Made by a program: the position numbers and the translations under genes
Origin: Gallionella sp.
GTDB lineage: Bacteria > Pseudomonadota > Gammaproteobacteria > Burkholderiales > Gallionellaceae
Direction: 5' to 3'
Assembly (NCBI GenBank): GCA_030645535.1
Contig: JAUSNM010000015.1
Span: 1 to 64,000, forward strand
DNA length: 64,000 bases
Part shown: positions 45,352 to 52,821 of the stretch, in pieces
Position numbering within the stretch: position 1 is the first letter of the stretch
Layout of the letters: the number at the start of each line of letters is the position of its first letter
Notes under the pieces: model-generated
What the model was told of the DNA's origin: nothing
What the model saw: only the letters and a program-made list of their open reading frames with translations
Databases searched by the model: none

Positions 45352-46787
45352 CAGAAATATCCCGCCTGTTTTTTCTTTTCCATGGATGCTGCCGAATCTG
45401 CATCTATTGCACGCCCCTGGCGTTCGGAACTGTTCGTACCGAGCAGTTCGAGTATGATTTCGGGCAGCGTTTGGGCTTGCGACTCAACGGCACCTGTCAG
45501 CGGGTAACAGCCGAGCGTACGGAATCTCACCCGGCGCCGCTGTATCACTTCACCCGGCAACAGGCGCATACGCGCATCATCCACCATCAGCATGGTGCCG
45601 TCGCGCACTACAACCGCTCGCTCCTTCGCAAAGTACAGAGGTACGACGGGAATATTTTCCTGATAAATATACTGCCAGATATCTAGCTCGGTCCAATTCG
45701 ACAAGGGAAACACACGTATGCTTTCTCCCTGGTTTTTCCGGGTGTTGTAGAGATTCCACACTTCCGGCCGTTGACGCTTGGCATCCCATTGATGGGTCGC
45801 TGTGCGAAACGAAAAAATTCGCTCCTTGGCTCGTGACTTTTCTTCATCGCGACGCGCTCCACCGAATGCGACATCAAATCGATAGTGATCAAGCGCCTGC
45901 TTCAGCCCCTCTGTTTTGGTGATATCCGTATGCAACGAAGAGCCGTGATCAAACGGGTTAATATCTTTGGCAATCGCTACCGGATTAATATGCACCAATA
46001 AATCCATGCCGCTAACTTGAGCCATGTAATCGCGGAACAAATACATCTCCTGGAATTTCCAGCGCGTATCCACATGAAGTAAGGGGAAAGGAGGTTTTGA
46101 GGGATAAAATGCCTTACGCGCAAGATGCAGCATAACCGCACTATCTTTACCCACTGAGTACAGCATGACCGGATTTTCCGCTTCGGCAACGGCTTCGCGC
46201 AGAATCTGTATGCTTTCAGCTTCCAACCTTGCCAGATGTATGGCTGCAATGTGATGTTTGCTAGTCAAAGAGGACTGGCTGCTCAAGTCCAGGACCGGCG
46301 GATATCCAAGCATACAAAATGTGATGTCAGGTAAACCACCGCTGCGTCTGCACCAGGCCGTCAGCTCACCATGAGGGACAATGGCAATAGGCCTGTTCAA
46401 GTGAGTTTGCAAGGAGCTCAACGCATCTTCAATTGCCTCCTGAGCGATAACAGCGAGCGGAATCCAGTAGCGCCCGCTCCGTGCATCATTAGCGTGTATG
46501 CACGCACCACCGCCCGGCAATTGATGCAACTGAACAAACAGCACTAAACTACGCCCAACCCTTGCTTCAGCGAGTTCACTTTCCAGCACGGAGGGTATCG
46601 GGGCACGCCCTGTCTCATCACGTACATCATCCGCCTTTAGTTCGCCTGGCAGAATTTTCAGGTCATGCAAACGTCGCTCAGCAGTGCGTTTTGTTTCAGC
46701 CTGCCCAAGTTTATTCAAATGTTGAAACGCAAGTTCTGTATCCCACACCTGAAAGCTGTCGAGCCCGAAGAGTTCGTTTATAGCCAT
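45351..46787 (-). CDS. cysD: CysD-like sulfate adenylyltransferase subunit with novel 180-residue N-terminal domain
   Basis: 478 residues; CysD/NodP proteins are about 300. The CysD part starts near residue 181 ([16 protein letters not shown]), with the PP-loop SVGKDS at 211-216, then [16 protein letters not shown] and the family's end block [16 protein letters not shown]. Residues 1-175 match nothing I recognise: a charged helical start, then [18 protein letters not shown], then [21 protein letters not shown]. The frame is uninterrupted across the junction and no good start with a ribosome site lies at the CysD boundary. It may tether ATP sulfurylase to the modification machinery; this is speculation. 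Confidence 0.88.
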   Translation of the reverse strand: MAINELFGLDSFQVWDTELAFQHLNKLGQAETKRTAERRLHDLKILPGELKADDVRDETGRAPIPSVLESELAEARVGRSLVLFVQLHQLPGGGACIHANDARSGRYWIPLAVIAQEAIEDALSSLQTHLNRPIAIVPHGELTAWCRRSGGLPDITFCMLGYPPVLDLSSQSSLTSKHHIAAIHLARLEAESIQILREAVAEAENPVMLYSVGKDSAVMLHLARKAFYPSKPPFPLLHVDTRWKFQEMYLFRDYMAQVSGMDLLVHINPVAIAKDINPFDHGSSLHTDITKTEGLKQALDHYRFDVAFGGARRDEEKSRAKERIFSFRTATHQWDAKRQRPEVWNLYNTRKNQGESIRVFPLSNWTELDIWQYIYQENIPVVPLYFAKERAVVVRDGTMLMVDDARMRLLPGEVIQRRRVRFRTLGCYPLTGAVESQAQTLPEIILELLGTNSSERQGRAIDADSAASMEKKKQAGYF

Positions 46788-46842
46788 GTCGCACCTATTG
46801 CCGAAATATTACTAGGCTTTGTTATCGGATTACCTCAATGTA

Positions 46843-48048
46843 TTAATCTTTTGAGGTATTTAAATGCGGCATTTTCTGTCCTGTGTATGGGTAACCCAGA
46901 AACTTAACTAACCGCTCCATCGCATCAGGTTCCTCAACGTTTAATATCAGCAAATCATCTGGTCTTTCTTTGAAATATTCTTTTACCTGGTTGTTATGAT
47001 CCTCATAGTATTGGCTGTACACATCTCGGTTATAGAGCGTTGATTTGTCTGCACCATAACTCAGCCTCAATACATCCAACATAAAACCGGGATAGCGATA
47101 ATTAAACTGACGGAGGTCGTCTGCTGTTGGGATGCGGCCTTTGCCCACAATTGCTGTGTGAAAACGTACCAGCGATCCAAACCACTGATCTACATTATTG
47201 CGTACCGTTAAAATAAACTTGGATCCTGGAAATGCATCATCCATTACCTGAAAAGTGCCATGCAAACTGAACGGAACGTCTTGGAAAGCTTGCGCCGACT
47301 GGCAATATTTGATAATTCTGCGATAATCCCGCTCTGCCCAATCAAATACAAGCATCTCGGCCTGTTCCTGATTTCCGACTGTCAATCCCAGACTTCTAAG
47401 CACATGCTCCACAGAGGTTGTACCTGTCTTGTTGGCACCGATGCAAAATACTTTTTGTTGGCTGCTATGGGCATCAGTATTGTCCGGCTTGAATTGCACT
47501 GCACGTTCCAGCGCACTGCCACTATCCTTGCCCTGAATTTGCAGCGTTGTACATAGCATGTCCCAGCCCGCTCCCCAGCTTGGGTGTTGGTCTAATAAAG
47601 GCGTTAATTTTTCTTCCAGCGCCGCATGATGTCCCGCACTGAACAAGGTTGACAGCTTAAGTTCAACCGAGAGAGCCGGGCGCTCACCCTCCACGATACT
47701 GGTTGCAAGTTGCAGCAGGTGGCGGGCTTGAGCACTATTAAAGCTTTTTTGTTCCACAGCATTTTTGATGATCTGCAGCGCATCACCCGGACGCTCCATT
47801 GTTAACAGGCATTCTGTCAGCGTCAGGCAAAATTGCTCCTTATGAGGATTGATTTTCCAGGCATTTTGTAAATAGGGCAAACCTGATGCAGGCATGCCCA
47901 CATGAATGGCTATTAAGCCAAGATTATGGTTCGCGTCAGGTTGATTTGGCTGTATTTGTAAAATGCTACGGTAGAGTTCTTCTGCCGCCTGAAGCTGCCC
48001 GGCCTGATGGCAATGCACGGCTTTTTGTAATGCGTCATTAATATTCAT
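46843..48048 (-). CDS. TPR-containing PAPS-dependent sulfotransferase
   Basis: 401 residues. Residues 6-96 are TPR repeats (AGQLQAAEELYRSILQ, ANHNLGLIAI). The sulfotransferase domain starts at 199: FCIGANKTGTTSVEHVL is the 5'-phosphosulfate loop (204-212), KFILTVRNNVDQWFGSLVRF the 3'-phosphate-binding strand-helix with Arg and Ser. The C-terminal LLILNVEEPDAMERLVKFLG is usual for bacterial carbohydrate sulfotransferases. It would move sulfate from PAPS onto a sugar or protein hydroxyl. It sits immediately before cysD-cysNC on the same strand, with a 55-base gap. The acceptor is unknown. Confidence 0.88.
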   Translation of the reverse strand: MNINDALQKAVHCHQAGQLQAAEELYRSILQIQPNQPDANHNLGLIAIHVGMPASGLPYLQNAWKINPHKEQFCLTLTECLLTMERPGDALQIIKNAVEQKSFNSAQARHLLQLATSIVEGERPALSVELKLSTLFSAGHHAALEEKLTPLLDQHPSWGAGWDMLCTTLQIQGKDSGSALERAVQFKPDNTDAHSSQQKVFCIGANKTGTTSVEHVLRSLGLTVGNQEQAEMLVFDWAERDYRRIIKYCQSAQAFQDVPFSLHGTFQVMDDAFPGSKFILTVRNNVDQWFGSLVRFHTAIVGKGRIPTADDLRQFNYRYPGFMLDVLRLSYGADKSTLYNRDVYSQYYEDHNNQVKEYFKERPDDLLILNVEEPDAMERLVKFLGYPYTGQKMPHLNTSKD

Positions 48049-48083
48049 GGTTAATGGTGTCTGGCTAAATGGTGAATCACATG

Positions 48084-48788
48084 TTATTTTGTAAGTAACA
48101 AATCGAACCGGTAATGGCTATTGATCAGGTCCGGGTGCTGACTGAGAATTGCTGCGTCGCTAAATCCGACATACTTCGCCATTTTTACCAGTATCTCTTT
48201 TTTAAACCAAGTGCCAACAGCTGGAGTATCATTTTTTACTGAATCAAAATAGGCGGTTACCCACTCCGGTTTGTTATGATAAATAAATAGGCGGTCAATA
48301 TCCAGAATGTCACCGATAAGGAACGTTCCACCCCGCATCAGTGATTGGTAAATCGTTTCGAATATGCCAATGGTTTCACGTTCACTGAAAAATTGTAGTG
48401 CAAAATACATTACTCCCTTCGAGAAAGTTTCAACTGGAAGATTAATTTTCCTGGCATCTCCTGTAACTACGGTTATATTGGAATACAAGCAGGTATCTAT
48501 TCGATTGAGCAATGTATTAGAAATATCAACAGCGGTTACCGATCGGCATTTCAACGAAAGTGGAATCGTAATCAAACCGTTACCGGCGCACAGATCAAGC
48601 AGGGTGTCATCAGGGCAAAGTTGTAATGTTTTCTCTATTTCGCTCAGGTGAAATTGCCATTTTTGTGGATCAATTGGGATTTTATTAACGGTTCGCCCTA
48701 TCTGGCATTGCGGGTCTGTATTCTCAATTATGTAATTGGTTGTCCAAAAATTTATCCAATAATCATTTTTATGTTCGGCTGAATTCAT
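48084..48788 (-). CDS. SAM-dependent methyltransferase
   Basis: 234 residues. Motif I is LLDLCAGNGLITIPLSL, followed by TAVDISNTLL and a Thr-Gly-Asp-Ala motif (VVTGDARKINLP). The N-terminal 45 residues are specific. The coding sequence is visibly richer in A and T than the flagellar genes around. It could methylate a sugar of the surface glycan made by this island; substrate unknown. Separated by 35 and 94 bases from its neighbours. Confidence 0.8.
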   Translation of the reverse strand: MNSAEHKNDYWINFWTTNYIIENTDPQCQIGRTVNKIPIDPQKWQFHLSEIEKTLQLCPDDTLLDLCAGNGLITIPLSLKCRSVTAVDISNTLLNRIDTCLYSNITVVTGDARKINLPVETFSKGVMYFALQFFSERETIGIFETIYQSLMRGGTFLIGDILDIDRLFIYHNKPEWVTAYFDSVKNDTPAVGTWFKKEILVKMAKYVGFSDAAILSQHPDLINSHYRFDLLLTK

Positions 48789-48882
48789 GCTTTTAGGTCA
48801 CTCCACTTATCAACTTACTATCTTCTCATGGGGTTCAAGGAACACTTCAATTAATGCCAATCATCCAAAAGAGACACAAATT

Positions 48883-49644
48883 TCATTCTTTTTTCCTGCA
48901 CACGGAGAATAAAGACCCACACAAATCAGGGTACTCCAAACCCAGCTTGTACAAGCCATCAATTTGATCCTGGCCAAGAATTCCTTCTTCGATAAGTTTA
49001 TCCATTTGAAAATCGGCAAGAATTTTAAGCATTAAACCGCCCTGTGCAATATTTTCAAATCCAGCCTGTTCTATATCTTTATTCAAACTTGTTCTGTCAT
49101 ACACGCGACGATGTCCATGCTTTAAATCATTAGCAGTTAATACTTTAAGATGCTCATACATTCCCATATGCATAGCAAGCTGTCTTGAAAGTGCATTGGC
49201 GTTTGGAACAACCACAAATAAAAGGCCATCATCCTTCAGGGCATCATAAGCCATACGTAAAACGTCTACCGGATGGAGAACGTGTTCCATAATGTAACTT
49301 GCTATAACGTAATCGTATTTTTTACGGGGTGAAAACTCTTCAAATAGAGAGTTAATAAAACTAATGTTGTCTATCTGTTCGGTTATTGTTCTTTCCCGAG
49401 CTTCTTTCAGAAACAGCTCGGAGCCGTCGACAACATCCAGAAAACTGACATGCCTTGACAGCATGGATGTCATGTAACCATCAGAGCATCCTAACTCCAA
49501 GCCGCGCCCGTTTTTAAGAAATGGTGAAAACGTCCGGACAATTAATTTGCGCATTTCCTTTGTTTGCAGAGAATCGTTTACCGTGTAGGCTGCGTTAACC
49601 TTGTCAAGGAATAGTTTTTCCGTCGCAAGTTCTGTATCTTTCAT
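48883..49644 (-). CDS. SAM-dependent methyltransferase (class I)
   Basis: 253 residues. GLELGCSDGYMTSMLSRH (motif I), VVDGSELFLKEAR, and YDYVIASYIMEHVLHPVDVLRMAYDAL with LLFVVVPNANALSRQL make a clear class I methyltransferase of the type found in O-antigen and flagellin-glycan loci. The C-terminal 80 residues end in a cysteine-containing DLCGSLFSVCRKKE. Likely acts on a nucleotide sugar or glycan. A+T-rich like its neighbours. Confidence 0.82.
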   Translation of the reverse strand: MKDTELATEKLFLDKVNAAYTVNDSLQTKEMRKLIVRTFSPFLKNGRGLELGCSDGYMTSMLSRHVSFLDVVDGSELFLKEARERTITEQIDNISFINSLFEEFSPRKKYDYVIASYIMEHVLHPVDVLRMAYDALKDDGLLFVVVPNANALSRQLAMHMGMYEHLKVLTANDLKHGHRRVYDRTSLNKDIEQAGFENIAQGGLMLKILADFQMDKLIEEGILGQDQIDGLYKLGLEYPDLCGSLFSVCRKKE

Positions 49645-49756
49645 AATTTCTCCAGAAAGTTAAGGGGCGGATTTAGAGTGCGCAAAACTTGGGCTTGTTG
49701 TTCTGCATTCTGCCCTTCCTTTGCATGAGAATGACAAAACGACTTCCAATAGTCCG

Positions 49757-50698
49757 TCATAATCCATTACCCTGTTTCCATTCATCCACGCAATGGCAGA
49801 TGTACTCCATGTCGTTTATGCCATACTCATGCGATACGGGAAACGAAATGACATGCTTCTCAATCCAGAGTGTTTCTTCGATGTCAAGACCGCACTCATG
49901 AACGAGATCATGGGTTGGCCAATGGATTGAAGTGAATACACCTTTTGAAGCGAGATAGGTGCGCAGGGAATCTCTCTCTTCTGGAGAAGATATAAATCTA
50001 TTGTGGAGTAACGGACACTCCTTCTGCCGATAGGTGATCTGTGGTGTGCCCACCGAAAGGTTTTGCACAAGAAACCGTTCGTTTTTTTGCCGTTTCTGAC
50101 GGATTAGAGACTCGTTTGCAGTCAGGATAATTGCCAATGACTGGCTGCCGATGTCCGCGATGCTCCAATCTCTGTCGAGCATATTCTCCGCTTCGCGCAT
50201 ATCTCGCCAATCCTTTGCTTCAAATCGTAGCCATGAATCCAATTTTCTGCTCGGTTCATACACCGGGTTGAAGAAACCCCCGAGAAACCCGCCTTCAGCT
50301 ACTGCCATTATCTTGCGGTAGCTTCCAAATACATAGTGACCCCGAGGAGCTATTTGAGACATATACGAGTGCGAAAAGTCTTCAATTAGTGTTCCTTCGC
50401 AAGGAGGCAATGCACCGACATTTTCATGTCCAAAGAAGTGAAAAAATACTAAGGCCTCTCCTTCCCGAACAAGGTCAGGATAAACACACGTCAGATCCCT
50501 CCGAACCGGATAGAACTCTAGTTCTACTTGAGGAAAGCGCCGGGACATCGCGGATACAAGCGACCAGCAAGTGAAGGTTGGCAGATATACTTTCTTTGGA
50601 CGGATGATCTGCCCGATCAGGAAGGAAAACGCCGCACGACCGGTATTGAAATATGTCTGTTCGACTCTCTGGGGAAGTAACTTGCTTCCGATTAACAT
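49757..50698 (-). CDS. DegT/DnrJ-like aminotransferase-fold protein (atypical, short)
   Basis: 313 residues. The N-terminal part lacks about 30-50 residues compared with DegT enzymes. FNTGRAAFSFLI and KKVYLPTFTCWSLVSAM correspond to the cofactor-binding start; LIEDFSHSY has the PLP-pyridine aspartate, and FGSYRKIMAVAEGGFLGG has the candidate Schiff-base lysine. The C-terminal half (GVFTSIHWPTH, VISFPVSHEYG) also fits the fold. It may transaminate a keto sugar or act in a related reaction. Start overlaps the preceding small gene by 7 bases. Confidence 0.7.
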   Translation of the reverse strand: MLIGSKLLPQRVEQTYFNTGRAAFSFLIGQIIRPKKVYLPTFTCWSLVSAMSRRFPQVELEFYPVRRDLTCVYPDLVREGEALVFFHFFGHENVGALPPCEGTLIEDFSHSYMSQIAPRGHYVFGSYRKIMAVAEGGFLGGFFNPVYEPSRKLDSWLRFEAKDWRDMREAENMLDRDWSIADIGSQSLAIILTANESLIRQKRQKNERFLVQNLSVGTPQITYRQKECPLLHNRFISSPEERDSLRTYLASKGVFTSIHWPTHDLVHECGLDIEETLWIEKHVISFPVSHEYGINDMEYICHCVDEWKQGNGL

Positions 50699-50949
50699 CG
50701 CTTATTTCCTATCTCAAAGTCACTCAATGCCTTTATGGCTTCGTGAACCAGTGTTCCTTTTTTCAGCGTCCGATAATCACCCTCAAACGTCTGCAGTAGT
50801 ATATCTCCATCGTACAGCTTGTAATTGAATATCCATTCTGAGTAATAGGATGTTGATGGTTCAGCTTCGATACGAAATCGCGTAGGCAGGCTGGATTTTA
50901 GGAACACGTAAAATTCATCGTCCCGCTCAATTGGAAACATTGCGTGCAT
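50692..50949 (-). CDS. Small protein of unknown function
   Basis: 85 residues, not recognised. It is rich in aromatic and acidic residues (FYVFLKSSLPTRFRIEAE, YYSEWIFNYKLYDGDILLQT) and may be a small beta-rich protein; there is no signal peptide, span or metal motif. A ribosome site GGAAGG lies 7 bases before the ATG and it overlaps the aminotransferase-like start by 7 bases, which supports real translation. Its place inside the modification operon suggests a partner or acceptor-recognition role, but there is no direct evidence. Confidence 0.6.
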   Translation of the reverse strand: MHAMFPIERDDEFYVFLKSSLPTRFRIEAEPSTSYYSEWIFNYKLYDGDILLQTFEGDYRTLKKGTLVHEAIKALSDFEIGNKRC

Positions 50950-50971
50950 TTTGTGCCTTCCCTGTGCTTAT

Positions 50972-51694
50972 TTATTTATCGCTAGACTCAATGGAATAAT
51001 TCTTCAAAAGATCTTTTGTGCCCTCGACGCCGTTGAACATTAATACATCAATGATCGACAAAGAAGGCTCGAAAACACACCTTTGAGAATAAACAATCTC
51101 CTGGGGTTTCAAAAAGGTGAGCTTGATGTTACTGGATGAAAACTTCTCCCGATTAAACAGCGCTGCTCCAGCAGCAGGATTGATATATTCAGTCGCCTCC
51201 ATTTGTTCGGCAATCCGAAGCGCCCACTCTCCTGCATCGCTGACATCTGCATAATCGAAGTTTTGCTCGGATGAAACAACGATCTCCTTCTTTATATCCA
51301 AATACGCGCACAACTTTTTTATTATGGCAAAGTTAATAGCAGCAATACTTTGTTCATTATTACTGAAGAGAATCTCTCTTACCAGCTCATTGGTTTCATC
51401 AAAATGACGTGCCTTTTTTTTGTAATGCGCAAGCTGTCCAATAATCAACTCTTTCCATTTTTTATCTGGATGCGCGTGCACATTTTTGATTGACTCTGTC
51501 ACAGCATGCTTTTTAAGCGGCACCAATATATATTGCCAACCTCCACCAGGTTTAAGTATTCGATTCCTGTTAACCCAGCCATGCCTCATATATTGGGCGT
51601 CATCAAATAACACAAAGTAATCTGCGGCATAGATTAACTGCCAGTAGCCAATATAGGGGAAGAAATACGGTTGCATGATGGCGATAGTCTTCAT
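50972..51694 (-). CDS. WbqC-family protein
   Basis: 240 residues. AIMQPYFFPYIGYWQLIYAA, FVLFDDAQYMRHGWVNRNRI and WQYILVPLKKHA are the start of WbqC-like proteins, found in O-antigen and flagellar glycan loci. Members are thought to act on amino sugars, perhaps as N-acyl or glycyl transferases, though the reaction is not settled. Here it follows a DegT aminotransferase by 8 bases, consistent with acting on the amino group that enzyme introduces. Confidence 0.87.
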   Translation of the reverse strand: MKTIAIMQPYFFPYIGYWQLIYAADYFVLFDDAQYMRHGWVNRNRILKPGGGWQYILVPLKKHAVTESIKNVHAHPDKKWKELIIGQLAHYKKKARHFDETNELVREILFSNNEQSIAAINFAIIKKLCAYLDIKKEIVVSSEQNFDYADVSDAGEWALRIAEQMEATEYINPAAGAALFNREKFSSSNIKLTFLKPQEIVYSQRCVFEPSLSIIDVLMFNGVEGTKDLLKNYSIESSDK

Positions 51695-51702
51695 TCGCCA
51701 GC

Positions 51703-52821
51703 CTAATCTGCAATTAACTTGAGAATGAAATCAACTGGCTCATTTGATAAGTCCGGATAAATCGGCAGGCAAATCACTTCACTTGCGGCTTTACGCGCGA
51801 CAGGTAAATTTTCATGTGCGGACGACGCCATCCTGCGGTACATCGGGAAATCGCTTATCAGCGGGTAGAAGTAACGCCGCGCAAAGATGCCGTTATCCTG
51901 CAGTTTTTGATACAGCGCATCGCGACTGAGCGGATAGTCCTGCTGCACCAGAATCGGGAAGTAGGCATAGTTGGCTATACGCTCGCCTGCATCGACCAGG
52001 CAGTGTATGCCATTGACTCCAGTCAGACCTGCACGATAGCGCATATCAATGGCTTTGCGTTTTTGCAGTGCTTCATCAATGCCTTTGAGTTGCAGCAGGC
52101 CAAAGGCGGCGTTAATTTCACTCATCTTGCCGTTGATGCCGGCAGCCACCACTGTCACTTCGTCCGCAAAACCGAAGTTTTTCAGGTGATCGATGTGTCG
52201 CTTGGTTTTTTCATTCGGGCAGACGATAGCGCCACCCTCAAAGGTGTTGAACACCTTGGTAGCGTGAAAGCTCAGCACCGACAGGTCGCCGTGATTGAGC
52301 ACGCTGCCGTTCGCATCATCTACTCCGAAGGCATGCGCTGCGTCGTAAATGACCTTCAGCCCATAGTTGTCGGCAATCTGCTGGATGCGCTCCACTTCGC
52401 AGGGGTGTCCGTAGCAATGCACCGGCATGATGGCGGTGGTTTGCGGTGTGATGGCAGCCTCGATCTTGTCAGGATCAAGGTTGAGTGTGATCGGATCAAT
52501 GTCCACAAATACCGGTTTGATTCCGTTCCACAGCAGCGAATGTGCGGTAGCCACGAAGGAGTAGGGCGTGGTGATGACCTCTCCGGTGATGCGCAAGGCC
52601 TGGAGCGCGGTAACCAGTGCGAGCGTACCATTGGTGAACAGGCACAGATGCTTTACGCCAAGGTAGTCACACAGCGCCTGTTCAAGTTGCTGGTGAAACG
52701 GACCGCCGTTAGTCAGCCACTTGTTTTTCCAGATTTGCTGTAAATAGGGAATGAATTCTTCCAAAGGTGGCAACAAGGGCTGCGTCACATAAATTGGCGC
52801 AATTTTTTTAGATGCTGTCAT
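51703..52821 (-). CDS. DegT/DnrJ/EryC1/StrS-family sugar aminotransferase
   Basis: 372 residues, standard length. LFTNGTLALVTALQAL (cofactor phosphate site), IYDAAHAFGV (PLP-pyridine Asp) and LSFHATKVFNTFEGG with the Schiff-base lysine are present. It makes amino sugars from nucleotide-linked keto sugars. Its start overlaps the stop of the large glycosyltransferase by 4 bases. The partner dehydratase that would make the keto sugar is not in the window. Confidence 0.92.
   Translation of the reverse strand: MTASKKIAPIYVTQPLLPPLEEFIPYLQQIWKNKWLTNGGPFHQQLEQALCDYLGVKHLCLFTNGTLALVTALQALRITGEVITTPYSFVATAHSLLWNGIKPVFVDIDPITLNLDPDKIEAAITPQTTAIMPVHCYGHPCEVERIQQIADNYGLKVIYDAAHAFGVDDANGSVLNHGDLSVLSFHATKVFNTFEGGAIVCPNEKTKRHIDHLKNFGFADEVTVVAAGINGKMSEINAAFGLLQLKGIDEALQKRKAIDMRYRAGLTGVNGIHCLVDAGERIANYAYFPILVQQDYPLSRDALYQKLQDNGIFARRYFYPLISDFPMYRRMASSAHENLPVARKAASEVICLPIYPDLSNEPVDFILKLIAD

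Noticed and set aside
46788-46842. Frameshift or misassembly as the cause of the long CysD
   Set aside because: The CysD start region and the upstream extension are in one uninterrupted frame with coherent codon use, and the overlap with the cysNC start is intact.
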